Assembly: GCF_012489685.1 (NCBI RefSeq)
Contig: NC_080046.1
Location: forward strand, 23,391,038-23,455,037
Origin: Lotus japonicus
Lineage: Eukaryota > Streptophyta > Magnoliopsida > Fabales > Fabaceae
Reading direction: 5' to 3'
Length of the DNA: 64,000 nucleotides
Shown here one piece after another: positions 48,838 to 60,604 of this stretch; within the stretch, counting starts at the first letter, position 1; each line of letters begins with the position of its first letter. The position numbers and the translations under genes were made by a program. The notes beneath the pieces were generated by a model, which worked only from the letters and a program-made list of their open reading frames with translations, did no database searches and was not told the origin of the DNA.

Positions 48838-50536
48838 ATGAAGACAGTGTTGTTTGTCGATGGGTCGTCGAACGAAAACGGAAGCGGGGCCGGGGTCACG
48901 CTGCAGGGGCCCGGGGAGTTGGTGTTGGGGCAGTCCTTCAGATTCCAGTTCAAAACCAGCAATAACCAAGCAGAATATGAGGCTCTTATTGCGGGCTTAA
49001 AACTAGCAATTGAGGTGCAAATTGACAGTCTACTGGTAAGAACAGACTCGCTGCTAGTGGCAAGCCATGTCAATGGGGGGTTCCAGGTAAAGGAACCGGC
49101 CTTGATAAAGTATGTGGATCGCGTGCGGCAGCTCATGGGTCGTTTGCAACAGGTGGTAGTTGAATTCGTGCCGAGGACACAAAACAAAAGGGCGGACGCC
49201 CTAGAAAAGCTGGCAAGCACTAGGAAGCCTGGCAACAACCGGAGTGTGATTCAAGAGACGCTCGCCAATCCCAGCATAGAGGGGGATTTGGAGGCTTCGG
49301 TTGTTCACCAGGAAACTTGGATGAATCCCATCATTGACATTCTGGCGGGAGAGCCTAGTGACGTAATAAAATACTCAAAGGGGCAAATGAGGGAGGCGGG
49401 GCACTACACGCTACTCGACGGGATACTCTTCCGGCGAGGATTCAGTTCGCCCCTCCTAAGGTGTCTTCCACCTGAGAAGTACGATACTGTTATGACGGAG
49501 GTCCATGAGGGAGTTTGTGCAAGCCACATTGGGGGAAGGTCACTGGCGAACAAAGTCCTTAGAGCGGGTTTCTATTGGCCTACGATAAGGAAGGACTGTG
49601 CAGAGTTTGTGAAGAAATGCGAGAAGTGGCAAGTATTTGCAGACCTACCCAGAGCTCCGCCAGAGCAACTAGCCACAATCAGTTCCCCATGGCCTTCGCC
49701 ATGTGGGGAGTCGACCTCGTCGGGCCCTTTCCCACCGCTAGGTCGCAAATGAAGTTCATCCTGGTGGCGGTGGACTACTTCACCAAATGGGTGGAAGCTG
49801 AGCCTCTGGCGAGCATTACGGCGGCCAAAATTATAAGTTTTTACTAGAAGAGAATCGTCTACCGGTTCGGAGTACCAAGGGCGATCGTCTCGGACAACGG
49901 GACGCAGTTCGCAAGTAATCAAACCAAGGAGTTCTGCGAAGAGATGGGCATTCAGAGGAGATTTTCTTCGGTGGAACATCCGCAAACAAATGGACAAGCA
50001 GAGTCGGCGAACAAAGTCATCATGCGAGGTTTGAAGCGTCAACTCTCGGAGGCCAAGGGGGCGTGGTTAGATGAACTCCCAATTGTTATTTGGTCTTACA
50101 ATACAACACAACACTCAACTACAGGGGAAACTCCGTTCAGAATGACTTACGGGGCGGACGCCATGCTCCCTGTAGAGATAGACAACAGTTCGTGGCGAAC
50201 GACACCGAAGTTCGAGGCGAAAATTCCTCAAACATGGCGATAGAGCTGGACTTGTTGTCGGAGACGCACAATGAGGCCCGCCTCAGGGAAACCGCGATGA
50301 AGCAGCGAGGTACGGCCAAGTATGACACAAAGGTAAAACCAAGGGCGATGCAGGAAGGGGATTTGGTGCTCAAAAAGCGAACAGGAGTCACCGGAAACAA
50401 ATTAAGCCCAATATGGGAGGGGCCCTACAGGATCTTAAAAGCTTTGGTAAAAGGAGCATATCACCTGGTAAGTTTGGATGGGAAACGGGTGCCTCGATCC
50501 TGGAACGCAGCGAGCCTGAAGTACTATTACAGCTGA
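48838..50536 (+). pseudogene. Tat-lineage Ty3/gypsy RNase H-integrase remnant
   Basis: Starts abruptly with an RNase H domain (VLFVDGSSNENGSGAG; putative catalytic Asp8, Glu46, Asp70 and Asp120 retained), the extra RNase H typical of Tat/Ogre-type elements. Integrase follows: HHCC finger (HEGVCASH, KKCEKWQ with the last Cys changed to Trp), catalytic core (WGVDLVGPF, IVSDNGTQF, HPQTNGQAES) and C-terminal region (GDLVLKKRTG, SPIWEGPYRI). Lesions: one-base frameshifts near 49691 and 50214 and a TAG at 49845-49847 where Trp is expected. RT, protease and gag are absent on the left, so the copy is 5'-truncated near 48838. Not functional. Confidence 0.9.
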
Positions 50537-51572
50537 CAAGGCGAGAACGAGCTGGATCTGAGGCGAAGGAAGGCAGTGCGCCTCACGTAGGCTACGGATT
50601 TAAAAGCGAAATGGAGAAACATACTTTTGTACTTATCCCAAGAAGTTATTGGCCAAAAGCGCCAAAAAATGGTAAAAACAAAGACATGTTATTGTTCTCC
50701 ATCTCGGGAGTTTGTTGGCTATTACGCCTGATTGAAAATACAAAAATTGTATCCAGCAATTTCAATCACAATGAATTGTGGCGAGAGCTCGGTGGGAAAA
50801 ATTCCCTGAAGGTGGCAATCCCAACACGACCTTGATGTCTGGGGATTGCTCCGGAAAAGCCGACGCAGCTCGCCATCACTTGTCGACGATGTGTGCGGAT
50901 AAGCTTCTTATCCCAGTAACCTCCCTGAAATATGGGCGAGCATTTTTCAACTTTGCTCGAAAGTCTCGGGTAAACCCATATGGCCATTGAGCACTGAGCA
51001 ATTGTAAGTCCCCGCCTAATAGGGCTGGCGGGGCCACACCTAATCTTACGGGAAATATGTGTGTGAATGAAAGCCTCGGTTTGAAAACCGAGCGACGAGT
51101 CCTAGTTGAACCCAACACACCATCAATGTCGTCATACGTAATTCAGAAATAAAGAAATGATGAAGGACGCGAGAGAGGAAATCGAAAAGCGCTAAAACGT
51201 GCGAGAGAAATAATATAATAATGAAAACCGAAAACGGCTAGCTTAAACTAAGATACGAAGAGTAAAACAAAATAGTACTAACATTACAACAATCCAATAT
51301 AAAAATAAGCAGTAAACATCGTTTTATCTATCTCTTTATTTTTTCTCCACAGCATCTCCAAGGTCAACATTGATGACTCCCGGTGGATCTTCGACACCCT
51401 CCAGTCCGGCGGGCGTAATCTTCTTAAAAACTCCCAAGGGACCAAGGTCGATGTTCGGATGGAGATGTTTGAGGCAGCGCCCTCCTCGCCGGGGACGATT
51501 GAAGAAACGAAAGGTGATTTCAGCTCGTCCAGTTTTTGTCTTTTCTCCCCGGTATGAGCAGAGGGAGGGGTT
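50537..51572 (+). other. 3' untranslated region of the Tat-like remnant
   Basis: Sequence after the pol stop, with no supported ORF, leading into the antisense gene. GC content higher than the flanking intergenic DNA, as in the pol part. Confidence 0.5.
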
Positions 51573-51711
51573 TTAACGCCCCCAGAGTGGAAAGCATTCA
51601 GCAGTTCGTCGGAAGAGAAATTCGTTTTCCTGAAAAGAAAAAGAGAAAGCAGCCGTTAGAGATAAAGGACATATAAAAAGAAGGGTGCGACAAAGGAATA
51701 AGAAAAAGGAC

Positions 51712-52150
51712 CTAGTCGGGGAAGCAATTTGGATCCTGGGGGACATCAAGCAGTTCAATGCAACTAAAAAGTGGAAGTCGGGATAAGACCTCAACGGCGA
51801 AGTTTTCTTTGGGGGAAAAAGATATTTTTGGGAGGCTGGATAAGGATCTGGGGGACAATGTCCAGTAAAGAGGGAAAAGGGCTTTACCGTCCTTCTGTGT
51901 AAATAAGGAAGGGTAAGCAGGGTGGACGATGACCCTGAAGTACCAGCGAGCCAAGTAAGATTCCGGGCCCACTTGATAAGGGGCAAATCGTTCTCGTCCT
52001 GGCCGGGGCACCAGAGTGACCCAGCCGCGAGATCCTCGGGTTTGAGAATCTACTTCAAAAAAGAAGGAAAAAAGGGCAGCAGAGGGTGCTACGTCAACGC
52101 TATGGCAAAGAATCTCAAAACACCGCAGATAGGCCCAGGAGCGGGGATGG
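51712..52150 (-). pseudogene. Antisense ORF of the Tat-like remnant (C-terminal part)
   Basis: The minus-strand frame reads PRSWAYLRCFEILCHSVDVA, then GWVTLVPRPGRERFAP, LARWYFRVIVHPAYPSLF, ALFPLYWTLSPRSL, and stops at 51712. It resembles the plant protein family annotated as putative gypsy-type transposase (Pfam PF04195-like; recalled, not searched). Its upstream part continues at 63867-64000, on the other side of element B. Tat-lineage elements such as Grande carry an antisense ORF between pol and the 3' LTR; position and orientation here fit that. It is split by B and therefore inactive. Confidence 0.7.
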
Positions 52151-52521
52151 TGTAACACCCCGATTTCCAGGTGTCACTTAGTAACTTGAAAATAAAATAA
52201 AGCGGAAAATGCAGGTATTTTTTTTTCGTTTTATTTTAGAATAAAGAACATTTTAAACTAAAGACTCAACCCCAAAATGCGATAAACATAAACTAACGTA
52301 CAATACTATTACAGTCCTGCTGTAACTAAAAGCATCGTCACGAGTATCCTCCAGTGACGGCAAGGTTTACAAGTTTTCAGAAAGCATAATTAGTTCGAAA
52401 TATTATACAAGTGACAGAAGGGAATAGTCAGCCCCAGATGGCCTCCTCTAGACCTCTACAACCGACTACTCCATGAGATTCCCAACTACGGAGAACCACA
52501 CGAAAGTAACGTGTCGGAGAC

Positions 52522-52764
52522 CTACCCTGCCCCAAAATATGAATGACGAATCAGAGCTATTACAGTAACAACCAACTCAAAAGACTCTAACCACCCATAT
52601 CCCACACTACTATCATCAACCCTCCCTTGATCAGGCATGAAGTATGGGTCCTCGTCGAAAGCTTCAGTAATAGTCATTTCGCTCCGGGTCTTTCCCGCAC
52701 AACGAATCATCACGAACCGGCTGACGGACGCCTGGCAGCAGGCCGACCGCCCAAACATAAACAT
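52522..52764 (-). other. LTR ORF candidate in element B (80 codons)
   Basis: Open minus-strand frame containing QASVSRFVMIRCAGKTRSEM, weakly similar to the QMSMADRY...PSGGTRFEM block of LTR D at the same LTR position. The other B LTR keeps it open too (62344-62586), but that copy is not independent evidence. Confidence 0.3.
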
Positions 52765-53059
52765 ACAAACAAAGCCAAGGTGCTAGGGTCAACTTACAGA
52801 ATACAATAGATATACAATCAACATGCGATAAAGGGGGTATATATATATGTTGTATATATATACATATAAGTTATGTATTGCCTACCCTAAGGTATATACA
52901 TAGCATGTTATCGAATCTCTTACACAATTCAATCGTCAAACACATAACGATGTTTATCAACATCAAATCATCAGATCTCAACAACTATTGTTAGAGTGCA
53001 CGATATGTCATGCAACGTCAATCATAATAAGATGCATTGTGTGCCAGTGCAGAATATGC

Positions 53060-53410
53060 TGACACAAACCCGAATAACGTCACTCTGCTTGGCGACGGGA
53101 CAAATCAACGACGTCACTCTGCTTGGCGACGGGACAAACCAACGGTATTGCCACTTAAAGGCTGGGCACCTCGAGACGGTCGTAACACTGGCCTCGTGTT
53201 TAACCATTTCTGCTCGGGCTTCGCTTATCACCTTTTGCTATAGTCAAGACGATCCAACTCTACATGGTTCGACCATTTCTGCTTGCTATGCCGGACATCA
53301 ACAGGAGCGATACAACTCTACACGGATGATCGTTTCTTCCTGTTGTGCCAGGTATAGTCAGGACCGATTCAACTCTACACGGCTGATCGTTGCTTCCTGC
53401 TATACCGAAG
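53060..53410. repeat. Tandem repeats in element B LTR
   Basis: Two copies of a ~36-bp unit (GTCACTCTGCTTGGCGACGG) and then about four copies of a ~50-bp unit (CAACTCTACACGG...GATCGTT..TTCCTG). Repeated in the right LTR at 62870-63220. Unrelated to the hairpin array of LTR A, though at the same place. Confidence 0.85.
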
Positions 53411-54059
53411 TACTCCACTTGGCACTTCATCGCGTATATGCATGTGTGCAACATGATTATCAAAACCACGACTCGTCCTCACCACATAAGTGTTTAGCTC
53501 AAACCCAAACTCAAAACAACCCAAGAGTTAGTGTCGGTCAATACAACACAATTCCCACAACAAAACCCAAAATCAAAGCCAGAGTCAGTGTCGGTCAATA
53601 CAACACGACTCGGAGTTAGTGTCGGTCAATACAACACAACTCCACCAACAAGAATACACAAGGGTCTAGTGTCGGTCAATACAACACAGCCCAAACTACA
53701 AGAGCACTAAGTGTCGGCGGACTTCCGAAAAGTAAATACTATCGAGTGTACAGTCCAGAGTTCCGAAAGGAAACGCTGGTCGAAGGAAAAATAAAGAGAA
53801 TCTTTAAATTTTCTAAGGATTCGAAATCTGACTTAAAACGTTGCTCTAAAGCGAAATTAGCCTATTCTGGACACGCTCGCCATAAGGCAGGTGTGCAGAC
53901 GACTCACACTAATTCCTACGGCGACTCCGCAACATTCCTCAAGCAATTCCTGAACTTTCTTCTTCATTAATCTTTCTCAAATATCAAACTCCTGTCACGC
54001 TTACACTGATTCTACGCGTGAGTCGGAAATTAACTTGTTCTGAAAATCCAGGTCTGACA

Positions 54060-54077
54060 ATACTCCCCTCCAAAAAG
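54060..54077 (-). other. Polypurine tract of element B
   Basis: Minus strand TTTTTGGAGGGGAGTAT directly before the 3' LTR, identical to element A. Confidence 0.85.
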
Positions 54078-54096
54078 AAAGTTTCGTCCTCGAAAC

Positions 54097-54430
54097 TCAG
54101 AGTTCTGCAAAAAGTCCGGGATACAATTCCTTGATCTTGTCTTCCAATCCCCATGTAGTATTGCCCGTGTCATTGTTCCTCATAACCTTTACTTAAGCAA
54201 TCTGTTTTCCCCTTAACTGTTTCACTCTTCTATCCCCACTGCTAACTGTCGGCGTCTCAAAAGACAAAACATCATTCAACCTCATGTCGTCTGGCTCGAT
54301 CACTTGCGTCGGATCTCTGCTTGAAATGATACCGGTTGGCACTCCGTGCAGTCGCACAATCTTAGCCACTTGCTCCTTTACTTTCGGTCGTCCGAAATTC
54401 TTCTTAAACTCGGTGCCTCTCTGTCATTTC
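54097..54430 (-). pseudogene. Integrase-chromodomain remnant (element B)
   Basis: Conceptual translation VKEQVAKIVRLHGVPTGIIS followed by SRDP, then the same deletion junction as element A and the chromodomain end VKQLRGKQIA-stop-VKVMRN, stopping with TGA at 54097-54099. The TAA at 54193-54195 corresponds to A's 2262-2264. Slightly less decayed than in A (Glu-Gln where A has a stop; SRDP where A has SRGP). Confidence 0.72.
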
Positions 54431-55154
54431 AAAGTAAATACTCAACTTGTGTAAGACCCAAGATTTTAAGCTAAGGATCAGTGGAAGAGATTTCCATTTA
54501 CGATTAGGGTTGATGTATTGTGAAAGGAAACCTGAACTAGAGTTTACCAAATGAAATAAATTTATGAAGGAGAAAGTTCAGGAAAAGTCAAAGGATTACA
54601 TCATGATCGATAAAAGTTATAGTACGATCGTTATACGCTTAACCTAGGTCAGAAACCCTAGTATATAGCTAATTTTCATTTTTAGGCACGACGGAAGTTA
54701 ATTCCAAAAAATCTTCAGAGAAATGTTAGAACTTCTCTTTTTCCATATATCACAATCGTTTCGAGGCGAAACTCTAGGATCTACGAACGTCCGATTCCAA
54801 TCATCGGAAGTTTGCCGAAACCGAATCCCTGGTATTTCAAAACCCTAGAATTTCTCGACAATGAAGACTTTTTCTATTCAGAGCTTCAAATGAATATTCC
54901 ACACGCGTACACCCATTTTTCTTGATGATTTCAATCTTTCTTCAGAAGGAAGTTTTCTATTCCGACATTCGATGCAAAAAGCAACTTATCGGGTAAAAGT
55001 TTTATACCGACTATGCATTAGTTGCCAAAAATACAAGGAGACCTCTTTATGGATTTGGAATTCTTTTGCCAAAACATATCTATTAATTCACGGAGAATGA
55101 CGCCGGAAAAATCAGATTCGCGAAACTTTCATTTTCCCGCGATTTGCCATCGTC

Positions 55155-55162
55155 TATATATA
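55155..55162 (+). promoter_or_regulatory. TATA box of solo LTR C
   Basis: GTCTATATATAGCAAGC at the conserved U3 position. Confidence 0.6.
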
Positions 55163-56780
55163 GCAAGCAAGTGAGAAGAAATCACAAAACTCCACCATTT
55201 TCTACCCACCAAGGCCGCGAGTTTGAGAGGAGAGGAGGAGAAGAAGATTTTGTTCAATCCTTGCTTGATCGTCGATCAATCAGTTGCTGCTTCAAGGTTT
55301 CGAGGTATAGTCGCTAATCCTTACCTCCGATCGCTTTTTCCATAGCTTTTCTGTAGAGTTTTCTGAGCTGATAGTTTATGGGTTTTTGCAAAACTATCCT
55401 GAATCTTTCATTTCTGATTCTAAACCTCTTCTATATGTGCCCAAGATCACTTCTGCCGGATTAGATTTTCCGTTATGTCGTCGGAATTCCGCCGGAATCA
55501 ATTTTAGCCTTAAATACCCATTTTTGGGGTTTTTGAAGTAAAGCTTCAATCTTTAGGCTGAAAACTATCGCCTTAGCTTAGTGCTAGTAGGATTAGTTGT
55601 CATATACGTCGTTGGTAACGTCCCTGCAAAATTTGGTTTTTGGGATTTCAGTTTTGAAATTTCTAAGTTAAAAATCATGACCAAAATACCCCTGCGACAT
55701 TTTTCGATCCGATAATTTTTCCGAGTTCAGAATACCCTTAGTTACGGCTAATGATAGCATAGGAACCAAGTTTGATCGAAGAAAAATCGAGCCCCATAAT
55801 TACCTAAAGTGGCCGAGCCCTATTAAGGGGGAGGAGGAAAATTTCCTTTTCCGAAAACTTGTCTTTCGCGCTAGATTATCGTACCTTAGAGTATAGATTA
55901 CTTCGTGTAACCTTAGTAAGTATCGATAGCTTAGTTCTCGATAGATTCTGATAGTATTTCTGTGACTTTGTTTTAAAGGAACTTTTGAGGAATTTCCTGA
56001 GGAGCAACACTTTGCTTGTGAGGAAGAGTTAGAAGATAATCCTGGAGAATCTGCAGGTGAGGGCTTCTCACTGAATCTCTAGTTAATGCTTAGGGTCGAT
56101 GTTTCGACATTGTTTACTGTTTATGCACTGGAATTGTGTGTGATTGGAAAATGTTTTCTGAGGCTTCGGCTGACAATGTAGATGATTCATCTACTGAATG
56201 TTTTTGAGATTGTCTTACATGCTATGTGCTATGTGGGTAATCTAGGATGTGTGGTGCATGCTTTATATGCTAAGTGCTAAGTGTTTATGATGCGATTTAT
56301 TGATATATGACATGTTGATTGTGATAATTTAAATATGCTCTGTACTGGAATCTGAGATTCTGAATGGTGAGAATAGCGGGCAGGTCATGCCGATTTTATT
56401 TTGAGAGTTTTGAGAAAGTTTGATAGGACGAACGAGGTTCGGGCCTTAATTTTGTTTAGTGGATCGAGACATCCTCTGGAAGCGACTTGGGATTGGGAGA
56501 TCCTGCAAATGTATAAGACTTGCGATAAGACGAAATGGAGTCTATTTTATAAAGAAAATTCATAAGACCTTAAATAACCTCAAAATCTTTAAGTAATGAT
56601 AACAACCTCGAAGGAAGGCATTGGAAGTCAAGTCATAGTTTTGGAAAAAACGAGGAGTGTCGTCGGATCCAAGTGTTGAGAAAGTTGAGGGGCTTCGAGT
56701 ATGTAGATGTTGTGGTGCTGTTGGAGCAGCGTTTGTTGTTGAGCAGTTTGTTAGCCATCCAAGGGATGAGCCGAGAAGCT

Positions 56781-57020
56781 TCACTGAGGCGTGAGACCTT
56801 GTGAATGCGTGATACTCCACTGAGGCGTGAGACCTTGTGGAAAGTATGGACCTTCACTGAGGCGTGAGACCTCGTGAACAGCATGAAGCTTCACTGAGGC
56901 GTGAGACCTTGTGAATGCGGGATACTCCACTGAGGCGTGAGACCTTGTGGAAAGCATGGAACTCCACTGAGGCGTGAGACCTTGTGAGAGCATGAAACTT
57001 CACTGAAGCGTGAGACTTCG
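56781..57020. repeat. ~37-bp tandem array in solo LTR C
   Basis: Seven copies of the core ACTGAGGCGTGAGACC, the last degenerate, spaced 36-37 bp. Alternating linkers suggest a higher-order unit of about three repeats. Absent from E and F, which otherwise resemble C. Confidence 0.93.
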
Positions 57021-58381
57021 TGAGAGTATTGATGACCCGAAGAGTCATCGTGAGTGGTTGCACTCATTTTATGATTATTGTATTTTGTCGCAGAATCGAC
57101 TTTACCTTAGGGTAAGCTTTTAGAAACTTTAATCTACCTAGAACACGTGGCGACGTGTCGAGTGAGATCGGAGACGTTGGTTGACTAATCATCCTGCATT
57201 CATGCAACATTAATGGGGTATTAACACAGGACGTACTCTGGACCTCGTCGGATTCCAAAATGGTCATAAGACCCGGATTTCCGTGAAAGAGCGTTTGTAA
57301 ACGTCTCTTGTAGCAGACCGAAATGGCAGACCTACGGGTTACGGCTGATCTGACTACCTTTGTGTGGTGTAAGAGGCACGCGGGCCGAAATGGCACCATC
57401 GTGGCTGGTGAAGGGCTGATCCGTTGATGTCCATCCGTTCCGGATTGCATATTGGTTGACTGGGTTAACCTGCATATCATTTCATGCAACATGCATACTG
57501 ACATAGTTGATGAGTGTGTTTGATACTTGTTAGTTCTACTTGATGCATGTTAACTGTGATTTACAGTCGTTATATTCTTTGTGGAAATATGCAACCCTAG
57601 GATGTTATCCCTAGTTATAAGCCTAAGTGGCTATTATCTTATTTATATTTATTGGTGCTATTATTTACATAATTCTTTGGAGTTGACCCTCGCGTCTTCT
57701 GTGTGTGCTTTGGCGAACAAACGCCCTTTGTCAGATGTCTTTGGCGGGCTGATTCATGATGGTTCATCCTTCGGGAGGAACTAGGGTTGAGATGCGGGAA
57801 CTGGAGCGTATCGCGGTAGCGAGAGGAGGACGGATGGTGTACATAGACTAGGTCGTTCTGGATTCAGATTCGGGCGACGATCATGCTAGCATGTAGGTTT
57901 TAGTGCTGGTGTGAGCTCCTCGAGATGGGATTAGTGTAGGAGTAGAGTCTTAGCTCTGAACATCATTTGTTTTCTTTGGGGACAGGGTAGTTTCCCACCT
58001 ATAGCTTTTTGTGTGGTTCTTTACGAGAATCACAGAGAGTTGTTTGGACTTAGGAGGTCTTGCTTCAGGCCGATGGGCCAGCTTATTCTCAGTTTTGAGG
58101 GATGGTGTTGCGGACACTTGACCTTTCTTGTGGATTGTACCTTTTGCCTTCGGGCGTTACACTTTTCTTTCCGTCACTGGAGGTTTACTCGTGACGAGGT
58201 TACTACTACAGCGGGGGCTGTTTATATATTGTATATTAGTTCTGATTATTGTTATTGTTGGGTTTTATTTAATTCAGTCTTGTCTTAGTTATTATCGAAA
58301 AAAAAAATATTCACGTTTTTCCGCATTAAGTTTATTTTGGTTACTAAAGTGACGCCACCGAAATCGGGGTGTTACAACTTG

Positions 58382-60604
58382 TCCTCGTGATCTTCATCTA
58401 CAGTCCAAAACTCCACTTGTCCGTTCGGTAACTCCTAGACAAATCATCCCCTTAGAAACCGCTAATCCATTAAAACACCTCCAACTTCGTAACTATCTTT
58501 ACCCACACCAAGAAATCAAACTTCTACTTAGTCACTATTCGAATTAAAACTCAACCTATGTCCTTACTCCTTGTCCTTCACTAATCTTATCCCCCTTCAA
58601 CATCAATTTATCAACAACTTATAAGATAATCCTCCTCTTAATATCTAACAATCCATTATTATAGTCTTATTCCTCAAAACTTCCCTCACTCAAACCTATT
58701 TACACTTACTGAAATCCCTAACACTTCGCACAAATCGAGACTTATCCTCTAGAAGATTAAATCATAACTATACCTCAAGGGATTTAACTAGCCATTTTAT
58801 CATCCGATCCTTCAACATTCTGAGATTTAACCGTTATCGTAACCGCTAACACCACTAAATCTCTTATGTGTACATGAATCTCAGCTCACTAGGTCAACCT
58901 TAGCCCTAGAATTCTCATTCAACTTTAGTAAAATTCACTGGTTAACCGTAATATGCATCATCAAAATCCATAACGAAGTTCCATTCACTCTTAGACTCTA
59001 CGAAACTTGTCCAAATATAACAACTTCAAGTATTCATCTTAATACTAACACTTTCCTTTTTGTAACTCAATCACCATCTCGTCAATCAACTTCTTAATCT
59101 CTCAATCAAATTCCGACAAACTTCGAGTCCTACGCACTTTAGACAAGAATTTATAGACTTAAAACCTAAACCTTCCCCAAGTTTGGTTCTCTAATGACCT
59201 TTAATCCTTCAATAGTTCTTAAATGAATATCCGTTTCTTAACACTATAGCTCCTTCACTTACCCAAACGACCTGATAAGTGTCGTCATGCTTCCACACTC
59301 ACCACTTGATCCTGATATCCATAATCATAACTTATTATGCTAACATCATTCAAATCTTATCACATGTCATTATGTCCGCAACCTCATAATCAACATCAAT
59401 CGATCACCAACTTATAACCAACCTTAACACTCTACACAACCCAGAATTCCTTTACTTCAAAATCACTCTTATATTATACCTCAATGGTCTTAACCCGAAA
59501 CTCACCTTCAGGTCTTCAATCTTCTAAGATTCAACTCCTATTGTCACACCTACAACCATAAGATCTCCTACTCGTACGCGATTCTCGACTCTCAAGATCA
59601 ATCTTAACTCTAAGATTTCAATCCAACTTAGTAAATCTCACTTAGTAATCTTAGCATATTTCTTTGGAATCCATATCAACAACCTCAAGTATTCAACTTA
59701 TGCTAAAACTTTCTTTCTCCAACTTAATCATTAATTCAACACTTTTCAAGTGAAAATTCGTCTCTTAAGACTATAATGTCTCCACATATTAATCCAACGC
59801 TTAGCAAAACTTATTCCTCGAACTCGACTATAACAATCTAGTTCAGAGTTAATTCTTCTCACTCTTGCTATCATCAAGCTATCATCTAAAACCTGATTAA
59901 ATCCAACTTATTTAGTCTTTAACAATTCCACTCAGTAATCACATAACCTATGACTTCATAACTTCCGAGAAACTACTTAATACTTTTCCAGCATTAAATC
60001 TCTTGACTTAGTCTACCTCTACTTGGAGTAATCACACGAACTAACCAATCAATGTCTATACGATACTCATCGACTTCCAAAGATTTAAATCTTAATCTTT
60101 CACAATCAAGTGCTTAACACGAACTTTCCTCCCAAATCCGACTAATCCTCAATCAATTTAAATTCATCTTACACATCCTTCTATCAAAGTCCATAACCAG
60201 CTGTGATTCCGAATATCACCCCCTCAATATTAGGTTGATCAGGCCCAATACATCGAAGGTGGAAATTTAGAAAAACCCACTGGAACAGTCAATGAGTTCC
60301 TATCCTCCAGTAGTCACAAATATCCTGATACTAAATCCTTTAATGATCCCGCTACGGAACTACACACCCTCAACATGACACGTATACTACCCATACGGAA
60401 TCTCCCTAAGATTCGTTCTTCAGCTACTAGCTTCCTCATAATCGCATCGGTGGAAGACTACTTTCTAGACTTAGTGTGTTATTCTAAACCTCGTGTAACT
60501 TCTATAGTTAAAACACGAACAGCAGTCAAATAAATTCTTAGTAGGTGTAATAACTATAAGGTCAAAGCTAAGCGGTAAAAACAAGTTCAGGCGTGTTGCA
60601 CACG
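58382..60604 (-). other. Element B internal non-coding region
   Basis: Homologous to 2530-4500 and 5250-5507 of element A, but lacking A's RT segment: B passes directly from ACACACCCTCAA near 60370 to sequence like A's 5285 onward. No supported ORF. Confidence 0.7.

Larger units (their letters stand above)
52151..54059 (-). repeat. Element B left LTR (3' LTR, 1909 bp)
   Basis: Ends TGTCAGACC (one change from TGTAAGACC) and GGTGTTACA on the minus strand. Compared with LTR A it lacks about 1840 bp (A coordinates about 7698-9537), including the TATA-box region. The junction lies at a shared GTCGG. Confidence 0.95.
54450..58376 (+). mobile_element. Solo LTR C (3927 bp), nested in element B
   Basis: Starts TGTAAGACC and ends CGGGGTGTTACA on the plus strand, flanked by the exact duplication ACTTG (54445-54449, 58377-58381). 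The interrupted B sequence matches element A across the site (A position about 2513-2517). Same subfamily as E and F. TATA box at 55155-55162. Remnant LTR ORF at 57735-57897 with PSGGTR-like and VVLDSDSGDD blocks separated by stops. Confidence 0.95.

Noticed and set aside
52996..53619. 207-codon plus-strand ORF in element B LTRs (also 62803-63426)
   Set aside because: It is antisense to the element and composed largely of tandem-repeat translation. The second copy is just the paired LTR, so it is not independent support.
53701..53970. Coding region for the 74-codon ORF (53746-53970) at the LTR end
   Set aside because: It is the U3 end of the B LTR on the strand opposite to the element and has counterparts in every LTR copy as plain repeat DNA.
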